DNA of 64,000 nucleotides from Eleginops maclovinus (Eukaryota > Chordata > Actinopteri > Perciformes > Eleginopidae): assembly GCF_036324505.1 (NCBI RefSeq), contig NC_086358.1, positions 4,384,268 to 4,448,267 of the forward strand. Direction: 5' to 3'. Each line of letters starts with the position of its first letter. Position 1 is the first letter of the stretch. The translations under genes were made by a program, and so were the position numbers. Under the pieces are notes generated by a model that searched no databases, was not told the DNA's origin, and saw only the letters and a program-made list of their open reading frames with translations. Below are positions 29,701-40,702 of this stretch, one piece after another.

Positions 29701-31379
29701 GTCAGAACGCATTAGGACGTTGCTAACGAGTGACTTCAATTAGGATCCCCTGCAGTCCTATCCAGGTGGGGGTAATGAGGTGGGAAGAGTGGATATCGGT
29801 GGCTCCTCCTCCATTTTTTCACTGGCTAAACAAGAGAGCAGAATAATGCTGTTTCTATAAACAACACATCAGAATGTCCCCCAGAGCTGCAACTAGGTTA
29901 CATTTGGATAATAAAGCAGGCAAGAGCTCAGAGGGGTGACAAAACACATGTATTTTTCTACATGACAACACAAACTGTTATTTGTTATGCATTGCTGTGG
30001 ATTAATGGAAACTAGCACGGAGATGCACTAACGCAGACAAGCTTAATGATATGGAAATTGAAGTCGTAAGTTCGTGAAACGCAGTCGTGAGCTCTCCTCT
30101 CAAGGCCATCAGTTAGATCTGAGCTCCTGCGGCTGATGGGCTGTGATCTGTTATCGTCCCCGTGGCCCGGCCTCTCGCAGACAGGCTAAATAGGTGGTCT
30201 CCCTCCACTGGAGGTGGAAATGAATCTGGCCTGAGATCCCTTCTCCTTTCTGCTCCCACTAACACCCTGCCTGTCTCCCCATCCACCTATCTAGACCATC
30301 TCACTTTTCATTTGACGTGGAAGCGGATATCTGTCTGTGTGTGGGCGCACATGTGTGCCTCAACTTTCTAAAACTACACATTGATCAGCAGGATTTCATT
30401 CAATCCAACAACTTTTAATCCTTTCTGCGGCTCATTCGATGCCCTGAAGCAGCAGAGTCAGCTGAACTGCTCAGGGACTCGCACTTTTCCTGCTCTTCAT
30501 CACTGTCCGTCAAGCCGCCGCCATTTATCAGGATCAACCGAGGCCTTGACAGAGTGACATCGTCACAAATGATGGCCATCTTCTGCCTTGCATGAACATT
30601 TTCTGGAGGAAACTAATCTGATTAGCATCTCTCCTCGCTGCCTCAGCATGTTTCTCTCCAGGAGCTCTTGCTGTTTTCACACAGTGGAGAAGCAGAGACA
30701 TGGACTCTCCATATATACATGTAATAAGGCTCTGGGTTGTGCTGTCTGTCTGCCGGGTTGTCTAGCTGTCACTTCAGACAAGGCCTCCACTCTCTGCACT
30801 CTTTTATTAAACCTCCTTCAGGTGGGCTGCTGTGCGAGGAAATAACGTTGAGTTGGCCTCGCTCAAAATGAAGCTGCCATAAAACACAGAAACATTCAAA
30901 TATTTGGTTTAACTAGTGTTTGTTGATTGAAGTATGTTTTTCAACCATTTCCCTCAAACAACGTCATGTTATTTTTCATTTGGTGACTTCCAAAGACACC
31001 TAGGATGAGTTTCCATAGTCAAAATGGACCAACATGTACCAACAGTCAAATGTACATGTGTTAAAGGCTGGTTAACTAATCTACACAGCGGGACTCAGAA
31101 ATGGAAAGCTGCTGCAAAAATGGTGAGTTCAGAAAGCCTTTTATAACCTGGTTTACTATGTTGTGAGCTAACTCCACTGTAAATATTCTGTAACTGTTTT
31201 AATAGACATCACAATATCTATGATCGGCTACAGTATTTGCTAGCCAAACTTTTAATCATAACACTTGAATGTCCTTACAATCAGTGTTTCAAAGTTTAAC
31301 ATAATAGTACATCAATTATTACCTGATGTCACACATTGCACCTTTATGTAATAGTAAAACGCTTTAAAAGTGGTTGAAG
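26701..31379. other. Intergenic, no gene seen
   Basis: Contains a short CA tract (26970-26988) and AT-rich islands near 27.15-27.29 and 29.39-29.52 kb. ORFs up to 85 codons show no known motif. Confidence 0.55.
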
Positions 31380-31530
31380 GCCTATTGTTTTATTAGCGGC
31401 AGGCTAACTGTTTCCCCATGATTACAGTCTTTAAGCTAAGCTAAGCTAACTACCTCCAGCTTAATACCTCAGAAACAGACACAAGAGTAGCATCTTTACG
31501 ACTATCTGAAAAGTATACAGCGAGTCACAC
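31380..31530 (+). repeat. Second copy of the GCTAA-type dispersed repeat
   Basis: Reads CAGTCTTTAAGCTAAGCTAA, then CTACCTCCAGCTTAATACCT and AGTAGCATCTTTACGACTAT. This parallels the 17.2-18.6 kb copy without its expanded array or nested element. Confidence 0.45.
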
Positions 31531-32589
31531 AAGAATTACTGTAATATTTGTCCTAAAAATGCTTGTAATGGACTTCCCTTATTCACAGGAAATTAGTTGG
31601 AAAAAGAGAAAGACAGTGAACACGAACAACAACGTTGCCAAACAAAGCTTGTTGGTTTTGGGAGGATTTGGAATAATGTCTCGCTTGAGCAAATGTCTGT
31701 GATCAGCCCAATCAAATGCAGAGTTTGAAGAGCTGACTTAACAAAATAGATGTGACATAGTAGAACGAGATCTATCACACACACTACAGGACAAGCTGTC
31801 TTGCCAGAGCCTCGCTGGAAGCTGATTGGACGGATTGGAGGAGCTCCAGCACGTTGTTGTGCAGCAGATCGGCACCTGGTGCTTTGTCTCCACTTTAAAC
31901 AGCTTCCGCCTCCAGAGCTGGCTCCCTTTCTGACACTAAACTCCCCTGTGGAAAGGAGAGAAGTGAATTGGTGTCTGCCTTCCTTTCAGGTACATCCTTC
32001 AACCCCAACCCCCCCTCCCCCTCCTCCTCCTCCACTGCAATCCGCTGCCCACTCAAGCAGCTGTCAAGGTGAGGCGGTTTTACATGGTGAGGCTCCAATG
32101 CCCTTGTCCAATTTCACTTTGGAGTGAAGCTGGGCTGAACATGCCAATCCTGATATTACCAAACAAATTAAATCACGCGGTTGGGCGCAGAGGAGAGGGA
32201 GAGTGCTGAGGATGCCGGGATAGATGGGTGAGGGAGGGAGGGAACAGTTGTCAGGGCTGAGCAGCTCTCTGCCTGGTCTGATCAGGACATCCTAGCAGGA
32301 GAATCATTAATTGGCTCGGGAGGGGAGGGCAGCGCTGGTGGGAGACAGCTCTGTTGCTGCCGGCCATGTCCATGACAATGCCATGATGGTCGGCAATTAA
32401 AGGCCTTATTAGACATGAGGAGACTACAGGAGCTGCAGGTAGAGTGAGAACACCACCGTCACGCTGAGAGAGAATATCAGCCACCTGGTTTGGGCGATGT
32501 AACCTAGAAATTCTGGGCATCTGCTGTTGTTTTGTCATCTTTAAAATCACATTTCTATGGATTAGATCAACTATAAGTGGCCGAGAAAC
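31531..32589. other. Intergenic, no gene seen
   Basis: Includes a C-rich stretch at 32004-32038 and an AT-motif island near 32.27-32.44 kb. No gene recognised. Confidence 0.55.
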
Positions 32590-32900
32590 AAACGTTCTTG
32601 AACCTCCATTCTCTCTAACAGACAGCAGGGGGCGACTCCACTGGAAGAGAAGTCCAGTTGTGTAGAAGTCTACGAGAAAATGATCCTACTTCTTATTTTG
32701 TTAGCTCGTTTAACATCTCCTCAACAAGTGTATGGCCTCATTTGTTACATTTGTTAACGTCAATGAAGTGTGATGTTCATTAAGTAAATTATACTCACAT
32801 TAAAAGTAAATATTATACGTTTTATCTAAGCTCAGCTACCTTGTGATTGACAGTTCACTGCAAACGGGTTTGTCTAATTTGGGTTTTAATTCATACTTTT
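32590..32900 (-). repeat. Dispersed fish repeat, copy 1 (reverse)
   Basis: GACAGCAGGGGGCGACTCCA followed by GAAGTCTACGAGAAAATGA and CAGCTACCTTGTGATTGACA. It belongs to the same family as the plus-strand copies at 34.72 and 36.11 kb. Confidence 0.5.
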
Positions 32901-33269
32901 CACCGTTTGTTTTCAGTTAATGTAAGGGAATTGTAAAAATGTTTCACCTTCAGTATTTCTTACCTCTCAATTCATTTTCACCACCCTCTTGTATCAAAAC
33001 CGAGATGGCTAAAGGCTAAACTAAAGGCCTTAAAACTGTACCACTTGAATCAGAATATCCACAAACCAATTGGTGCCATGACATGAACACGTCCACTTTT
33101 GGAATACAATCAACGACAATGCCTATGTCATTGACAATGCCTCACTATCGTTGGCGTGTAAGAATGGAAACATTGCTTATTAAAAACACAAAGTACAACC
33201 GAGCAATTATCTTATCATAAACCAAATCAACCACCACCACCTGGACAAGTAGATAATGCGAGTGAAGAA

Positions 33270-33500
33270 GTCACTGGATGAAAAGTGAAGGATCGTTGAA
33301 GCGAGTTCAAATTCATCATCTTAAAAATTGCCTCTTAGGGAGCTTAAAAAGTCAGCGTCTGTGGCACTTGATAAAACGTCAAGGAGTCAACAAAGTCATT
33401 ATGAGTCGTCCTCTGGAGACTATAAAAGTCTGCACCAAATTTAATTGCAATCCATCTTATAGCCATTGAAATATTTCAGTCTGGAAATAAAAGGTGAACC
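33270..33500. repeat. Dispersed fish repeat fragment
   Basis: Contains GTCTGCACCAAATTTAATTG, CAATCCATCTTATAGCCATT and ATATTTCAGTCTGG, a signature I recognise from a very common teleost repeat. Confidence 0.5.
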
Positions 33501-34513
33501 AACAGATGCAGCCACCCCTAAAGTTGCTGGTATGGTTTAATGTGAGGGATTATATTAAAAGCATCAACAGGGCAGAGCAACTTCTGGCATCAAAGCCTCA
33601 TAATCATATGATGTTGTTTTCTTCCTGACTATCATACAGGGTGAAATCCATTACCCAAGAAACAGAGCTGCCAATTTCCCCACCAACAGTGTCCTCGATC
33701 GACCGGAGCAGAGCTTCCTGACTCCAATCCTGCTGCTTTTCCTTTGACACGTCTAATAAGGAGTGATTTAGACCGGGGACGCCAGGTGAATTCACTAACT
33801 TGTTAAAGGATTCAAGTTGGTGAGCAGTGTTAGCCTCAGTCAGGCTGCATTTAGAATAACAAGTAAGAAAACTTCACTCTTTACCATCACTACTACTTTT
33901 TCCGCCCTTGGGTCAATGCAACACGTTCAGGTACGGGGAGATTGCTGTTGAGAGTGATTATGGGAAAGGTGGGAAATATCCAACTTCAGTAGACGTGGGT
34001 AAGGCAGGCTGCGGGAAAACTGGTGCAGCATAAAGAATATTGCAACACTTCATCACAGAATACCTCCTGGAATGAAATGATCATAAGAGCAAGAGCGTCG
34101 GGGGGTCGGACTTTTCTTAAAATTAAACTCATTCGCTGATTTAGTCCTGCTGGCATATGTTATACATTCCCTGTAATACTTTTTCAACTAACTCCCAAGT
34201 GAACTTATCAGCCTTTTTTACTACATTTTATTTAACGTTTGCTGCTAGAGAACCTTTTAAAATGATCGACTGAGTGAAGTTTATGTTTGGTTTGAACACT
34301 GCTTGCTTTGAAAACCATTGCGTGTGTGTATCCTGGACACAGACACGTCTATGGTACCTGATTTTACATTTTCTAACCCAAATAAAACACTTCAACAGAT
34401 GTTGGATGACTTGCCATGACTTTTGGAGACCATCATCCATGGTCTCCTTAGCTTTGGTTATCCCCTAACTTTTTATTCCAAGCTATCACTGGGTGAAGAA
34501 TACTTTTCCTTTA
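33501..34513. other. Intergenic, no gene seen
   Basis: Unique-looking sequence with no supported ORF. Confidence 0.55.
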
Positions 34514-34560
34514 GATAGATAGAAGTACTTTATTGATCCCAATTTGGAACATTTTTGAAA
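34514..34560. repeat. Retroelement tail-like fragment
   Basis: AGATAGATAGAAGTACTTTA followed by TTGATCCCAATTTGGAAC resembles the 3' tail of teleost LINE/SINE copies. A similar short motif occurs near 14783-14812. Confidence 0.4.
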
Positions 34561-34714
34561 TTCCTAAATCCCTGCACAACTAATGACCTTCCCATCGTCG
34601 TATTTTGTTTAAATGAAAACACCATGGGAAGCATTGACACCCAACCTAAAATATTTTGGTTTTACCGTCACTTTTTACTCCAAGTGGGACCATCATTTAC
34701 AAAATCAACATCAT

Positions 34715-34925
34715 GCTGTATTGACTTAGACTTAACACTAACAATTGAAAAAATAAACTCTTTAGGAAAATGTTTTAATGGGGTCACAAATCAAGTGAGA
34801 TTTATTGTAATATTTTCATAGACTTCTCTACAATCCGTGCACTCGCCCCCTGCAGGTCACTGGATAAAATGCAGGTTTAAGGCACTTCTGTATTGGCTTA
34901 ACCAGACCTTGAGGTTGCCCCTAGA
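34715..34925 (+). repeat. Dispersed fish repeat, copy 2
   Basis: AAAATGTTTTAATGGGGTCA, then ATAGACTTCTCTACAATCC, GCCCCCTGCAGGTCACTGG and GGTTTAAGGCACTTCTGTAT. Close in order to the copy at 36.11-36.26 kb. Confidence 0.55.
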
Positions 34926-36109
34926 TTTAATGATAATTAGCAACCAGCACTAAGCTAACTTTAAGTATCTCAAATGGCTCAATTTGTGACTCTTTTAAAA
35001 ATGACAACTTTTATATCTAAACCTGTTGTTCTACTGAACCTCTGCAGCATCTGAATTGTGTACACACGCCACAGACTTATGATTGTAGTCTGTGAAGCAA
35101 CACCACCTTTAACTGGTCCTGGGAGTGATTTAGTGTGCCCACTGACCCACCCTCCTCAAATCCAAAACCCAACATTGGGAATTGACTGTTTCAGGCCCTC
35201 CTTGATCTCCTCATGCAGAAACATTGACAACCGGTCGGCACTTTTCCAGATTGCTAGCACTGAATCAATGTGAGCAGCAGGAGCAGAAAGGTTCTCACCG
35301 AGCCCTACCGCACAGGAATTGATTTCTGCAGGGCTGTGATGTGCTAAAAACGATTAGACACCGGGAATCATGTGAACACCACTCAGCCAGCCACTCGTGT
35401 GATTAGGGCATTTGATTTAAGCAGGAAATAGCTTACACTCCTAGTTAAAAGACTCTGAAGAATGGAAAAGAACAAGTGGGGGAAGTTACAGAGCAGCAAG
35501 TACAATCAAAGAAAAAGTACTGCAACACAAGACTCAAACTCCTCCGACTTGAAGCTCACTTTCATCTTCTTTTCCTAAGCTGTTCACCTGCAACCCATTA
35601 ACATGCACTATATTGCATTGAAAATGAGCCTTGTACAGTACTGTGAATTAAGACAACTTCAATAAATACACACTTTTGTCAATTTTGAGATGAATAGCTT
35701 CTGCAATAAAACGTATCACATATTTAATAACGACAGTTTGTAAAACCCTTAACCAACACTTCATGCACACACTAATACCACTTCAGCATGGTGTTCAGCG
35801 ACAAGAGTACATAATCATTCACGGTCCACTGCTCCAGTACAGCTGATGGTGCCAACAGGAAATAAACAGCAACGAATAAGAAAGCTATTGTCATTTCATC
35901 CCCACTTCAAGTGTTTTAAAATGCTCAATCAAAGAGGTTTATGCCATGGATCGAAGAGTCCAACCCTACACTGATCCATGCCGTGGAAGCAACCAATAAC
36001 AAGCCCCGCCCGAAAGCATTCCCTAATTTATCGGGATCATAATGTACAAAAAAAAAACCCAACATGCTACATTAAGCAACACCTGTGACTATCAATTGAG
36101 ACCATAAAC
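34926..36109. other. Intergenic, no gene seen
   Basis: Unique AT-rich sequence. About 35.94-36.03 kb may be an upstream part of the adjacent repeat family. Confidence 0.5.
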
Positions 36110-36260
36110 ACGTCAGGAAAATGTTCACTGAGGTAAAAAATCAAGCGGAGAAGTAGGGTAATTTTCTTGTAGGCTTCTATGCAATCTCCCAAGGTCGCCT
36201 CCTGCTGGCCATTAGCAATAACACAGATTTAAGGCACTTATGTATTGAATTCACTTTTCA
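36110..36260 (+). repeat. Dispersed fish repeat, copy 3
   Basis: GGAAAATGTTCACTGAGGTA, GTAGGCTTCTATGCAATCTC, CGCCTCCTGCTGGCCATTAG and GATTTAAGGCACTTATGTAT. It has the same order of blocks as copy 2. Confidence 0.55.
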
Positions 36261-37521
36261 GACACATGCTTGGTTCTAGTCCTTATGATAAGCTATAAAT
36301 GTTCTTTATATGAGATTGGTTTTGATTATTTTTATCTTAATCTCTGCTCAAAAGGAGAGTTTCCGAAATGTTCCTTTAAGGTTCAAACTGGATTTTTTAA
36401 AATTGGAACTGAAGCGTACAATCTAGAAAGTCATATTTCAGAGTAAATACATGATGAGTCCCATTATAATTCACATTTCAGAATATCAGATCACTCAAAG
36501 TTTTGTACACAAAGTAAATCAGTACATATTAAAACCAGCATGTGGGCCGTGCTGCTGCATTGCTGTCATCCAAAAACTGAAAAAGAGTGTCTTTGATTGC
36601 TTCCCATACTGCTGGGTACAGCTCGGGCAATTAAAATCATAATGGCAGATTTTAGACACCAAACTAATGAGCTCGACTCCTCTGAGTGGAAATGCCATTA
36701 GAAGTCCTAATGGGACTCCTTCGCCGGGTAACAAAACAAATCCTCGGCTGCTAAGATATGAGATGTGCCGCTTCCAAATAAAGCCCAGAGATCCTCACAC
36801 ATCGTTATTTGATTAATACTGTTTGTTTACACGGGGATACAAAGACAGCGTCTCCCCCTACTGCGCTGCCAGGCCGGATACAATGCCGTGTGTAATTGCT
36901 GGATGTGAAAGCAGGAAGAAAAAAGAGGCTTGAATGATGAATTGCTAAGAGAGGAAAGAAGTGGATTAGGATTGGAAGTGCTCTTTCTGTTTCTCCTGTG
37001 ATTGAGTCGCCGTTACACCACTGATCTGGGTTCTCGCACGTCTACTGTAAGTTTTCATTACACCCGGAGAAATTTGACAGCTTAGTTGCCACATAAACCA
37101 AACAGACATTTTCTGAAGAAGTCTCCCTCCTCTGCTCCTCCCTTAAGCCTTTCCTCCTTCCCCCCTCAGCCATCCTCCGTGGGGATGAGGATCATTGGAG
37201 GGGGGAGATTCGATCATCCGGTCCTGCCAGGCTCTATTCCTGCCTTGGTGTGTCCTCTGAGATCTCTGCTCGGTGCCACGGCTGATGATGATCCAGGCTC
37301 CACACCCCCCACCGGAGCACATCAATCACCTCCAGAGAGAAAGGGGGTGAGGGAGGGGGTGACGCCTTCCCATCCTCTTCACTCAAGCAAAGAGAGTAGG
37401 AAAGAAAAGGGAGGAGGTGGAGGTTATGGGTCGCTGCGGAGGGTCTTATCTGTCTGCAGTCGCATGATGCCAAGAAAAGACCCCAGAAGGCAAGCTGTGA
37501 TATTATGGGGAGAGCGTGTGT

Positions 37522-37561
<40 letters not shown>

Positions 37562-39207
37562 TTGCGGATTTCATATATTTCACCTAATCGCTCTCAAATC
37601 GGGACACCTGAGGCGTGAAATGGATGCCTGTCCCAACAGAGGGCACCCAGAACTTCAAACACAGTCGTTCAAAAAGGACTCTGGATGGACTGGATGTGTT
37701 TTCCCTTCACGGAGAAACTAAATCCTTCCCATCATGCTTTGCTCTTAGGCATGGCATGTCATTTGTTTCTGCAGAGATGTGGGTTCCAGGTCACAGGGGT
37801 CAGCCTGGGGTTCTGTTTGTACCCACGTCACTCTGCTGGGGAAGTGAAGGCATCTAGAAACAACATTAAGAACAAGAAAGACAGGTTTCATTCAGAGGAA
37901 AACATCCAAAAGTTCTTCATGTGTCCATTGAATGAATACTGTATTCAAAAGAGTGTTTTTTGTAGATGCAGAAAGGAACTTGAACCCTATATTTAGACCT
38001 GTTGCAAGATGAAAGGTTTTCCATGAATGGGCTGCAGACGTTCATGTTCCCCAGACGATGAATCATAAGGGTTCGGGGGATTTCTAAACTTTCTACAGAT
38101 CACACAAACTTGTCAAATGTCTACCTGGGTTCATACCAAGTCTTTAAGCTAATGTCTTAGCATGCTAACAAGCTAATGGTGACCATCATAATGCTGATGC
38201 TACGTGTGATTTATCTGGAGGGCTTTCAACAGGCTGTTGCCATGCTGGACATTTGCCCAATGGACACTGACTATTTTCAGTCAAATTTAATCCATTACTC
38301 ACTACTTTTTCCCACCCTCAAGGCATGGTTTGTACTCATAAAAACAAAGTATTGTATAAAAATGTCCAAACATGAAAAGCCTAAACTCCTGACTCACTTT
38401 CCCAGGCAACAGGACGACTTGAATTTGCTTTGATTTCCATTCAGAGTAAATATAAATGTGAGATAGAGAAACAATCTGTGAAGCATTTGTATAAAACACA
38501 GGTTTTTCCAGCACATGCACCCTATAAAAACCCTGCAAATAAAAAAGCAAGACATTTGTAAAACTAGGAGGTTAATGTTAGTAACTACCAGCTGTGGACT
38601 GACTCACCGGGGGAGAGAAATGTTAAGAGTGTGTGTGTGTACACATGCCGAGAGGCTGGGTGTGTGGATAGTACGGAGGCGAACAGAGATATAACCTTTG
38701 TTTACGAGTGCAGGCGGGCCGACTGACAGCGTGTATAAGTCAACGGAGGCCGGCCCACTCGGAGATCTACTGGCAGGCATTAATCAAACAGCGGGGGAGG
38801 AGAGGGACGCCTCCTCACACCTCCGCAGGACTTTCTAACCAAAGGGAGGGATGACCACAAGGTTATCATACCTCCACGAGACGGAGCAGAGCTTTGATTC
38901 AACAGACGCCTCTCCATAAATGTCTGCTAACTGTGCGCCGCGAGGAGGCCGGCAATAGACTTTTTAACGCCGGAGAACGGATCGTCTGGAGTCATTTCAC
39001 AGCATGAGTTATTGACGCAATAATATCCAAGAGTGCGTCCTTCAGGGTGATTATGGCTGTGACAGTGATGCAGTAGATGGGAGAGGCAGGGGGGGGGGGG
39101 ATTACTGGCTATTATTGCTGCTTTACAGCTGCTAAAATATACAATTCAGGAATACAAACTTTATGGGAATGAGCAAAGTTGAGATTCACTGGTTGAAATG
39201 ATGTTAT
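36261..39207. other. Intergenic, no gene seen
   Basis: Includes a (TG)n tract at 37519-37558, an AT-motif island near 36.54-36.72 kb and a G-run at 39089-39100. The 211-codon frame at 37086-37721 lacks any known motif and crosses the TG repeat. Confidence 0.55.
37519..37558. repeat. (TG)n microsatellite
   Basis: About 19 TG units. Confidence 0.95.
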
Positions 39208-39650
39208 AGGGGCCCTATTTTTCTAATGCTCAGGTCCATAGTTTATTTTGTGTCTCTACTGTGACATGTCTCCATGCTTTAATGTTCAAAAAGCTCTTTA
39301 TTTTTCTCATACCGCCTGTACTGCACCCCATCTTTTCACCCTCTGTCTGAAACCAGAGCCCAGAACCAGAGTCTGCTCTGATTGGTTAGCTGGCCGGCTC
39401 TGTTGTGATTGGTCAAACATTTAGAGACGTCCCGCCCCTTAGCCTATCAGGTACAATGTGTTAGCGCTAGCCGATAGAAGCATGAGTGTTGGATAGTGAT
39501 GTCACTATGTTAAAGAAGTAAACAGAGGAGTCCAATGGAGGCATTTCAGGCAACACAGGGATTTTAGCCTTTGCAGACCATTTACATGCACTAAAACCTG
39601 TATTACACACTACAGGAAAGGGAAAACCCCAAGAAGCATAAAAGGATCCC
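39208..39650 (+). mobile_element. MITE, 443 bp, TTAA-type
   Basis: The left end AGGGGCCCTATTTTTC and the right end (reverse complement) GGGATCCTTTTATGC are imperfect inverted repeats. The right flank is TTAA (39651-39654) and the left flank the one-base variant TTAT (39204-39207). A TTAA target is the mark of piggyBac-type transposition (family knowledge). No ORF. Other copies lie at 8.14, 51.54 and 58.14 kb. Confidence 0.7.
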
Positions 39651-39724
39651 TTAAATAAACATATTAAACAGACTGGAGGTTTTCATAGAAGAGCAAATGC
39701 AGGTTCTGTATTAAAAAAGAGCAC

Positions 39725-39730
39725 TTTATT
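39725..39730 (-). promoter_or_regulatory. Polyadenylation signal AATAAA for trrap
   Basis: TTTATT on the plus strand is AATAAA in the transcript, about 690 bases after the stop. It is the only canonical hexamer I found in this orientation between the stop codon and the downstream MITE. Use is inferred. Confidence 0.55.
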
Positions 39731-40372
39731 AAAACAAAATGCTTATTTACATGGCAAGAGATAACACTTCTGTGGAAAAAAGCATTGTACCTTTACAAAA
39801 AGAGGAAGATATGCATACACAGCTGACTGAGGAATGACATATTTGCATTAAAGCCAGTGACAGCTTAGTACGGTGTCAACACGCCCTGAAGTTTCACATC
39901 GTTACATCACGACAGGGCTGAGGGGAAAACAAAAGAGATATAACATGGCTTTTTGAATAAAAAATAAAGAGCATAATCTGTTTCACAGGACAATAAAATC
40001 CCTCAAACTGCACCGATACAAAAGAGGCTACACAGTTGTCGGCTTAAATACTCATTCAAGAGGACAAAGGGCTGTTTCAGGAGGAGAAACGTCAGACTGA
40101 TGCAGGAGAAATCACCACAGAGCGATCAGAAATAAAGCTCGAGTGAGATATTTCTACTGGCATCACACAGAAAGTCCCCGTCATTGAGTTATAAAAATAA
40201 ATAGGAGGTGAGGGAGAAAATTGTGTTTTGATTTAAAAACAAATCCAGATATAACCGTCAATGTGACAGCCTTTTGTTTCCACCTGATTGAACTATTTCA
40301 GTGTACTTTGATTGAGAGTCCTTCAGGTTTTCTGTTGTCAGATGAAAGTAAACAAAAACAAATCCCTGGATC

Positions 40373-40408
40373 TCTTCTTCTTCTTCTTCTTCTTCTTCTT
40401 CTTCTTCT
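40373..40408 (-). repeat. (GAA)n microsatellite at the start of the trrap 3' UTR
   Basis: There are about twelve TTC units on the plus strand, GAA in the transcript, starting about ten bases after the stop codon. This is a polypurine tract likely to vary in length. Confidence 0.9.
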
Positions 40409-40417
40409 CCCTCCTCC

Positions 40418-40702
40418 TCAGAGCCAGGGGTGCCAGGCCGGGTCCATCCGGCACAGGTTGTCCAGGCTGTTAGCGGCGGCCACCAGCGTGTTCACTTTGC
40501 TCTCCCCGCCCTCGAACTGAGCCAGGTTGTGGAGGCGGGTCATGATGGCGGTGACGGCCTTCTGGACCAATGAGACGAGCTGCTGGGAGTCCATGTTCTC
40601 CGGTTGGCCGGCGGGCGACAGAGGCATGGACGTGTCCTCCTGCGTCTTCTTGTGCCACGCTATGATCTCGTCGCGGAGCACGGCCTTCAGGATGCCGTCA
40701 AC
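40418..40702 (-). CDS. trrap: trrap terminal coding exon with FATC
   Basis: This 285-bp exon encodes [20 protein letters not shown], a serine/proline-rich turn ([15 protein letters not shown]), and the FATC segment ending [21 protein letters not shown] before the TGA at 40420-40418. The acceptor is CTCCCCCAG. FATC is required for PIKK-family folding and complex assembly. The conserved C-terminus makes this the most secure identification in the window. Confidence 0.98.
   Translation of the reverse strand, partial: VDGILKAVLRDEIIAWHKKTQEDTSMPLSPAGQPENMDSQQLVSLVQKAVTAIMTRLHNLAQFEGGESKVNTLVAAANSLDNLCRMDPAWHPWL

Larger units (their letters stand above)
39708..40417 (-). other. trrap: trrap 3' UTR
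   Basis: The region runs from the trrap stop codon to shortly past the polyadenylation signal; the exact cleavage site is inferred. It begins with a (GAA)n tract (transcript sense; 40373-40408) within about 10 bases of the stop. The rest is ordinary AT-rich sequence with no ORF. A MITE begins about 60 bp beyond it. Confidence 0.6.

Noticed and set aside
37086..37721. 211-codon plus-strand frame
   Set aside because: No recognisable domain, crosses a TG microsatellite, and has arbitrary Ser/Pro/Gly composition.
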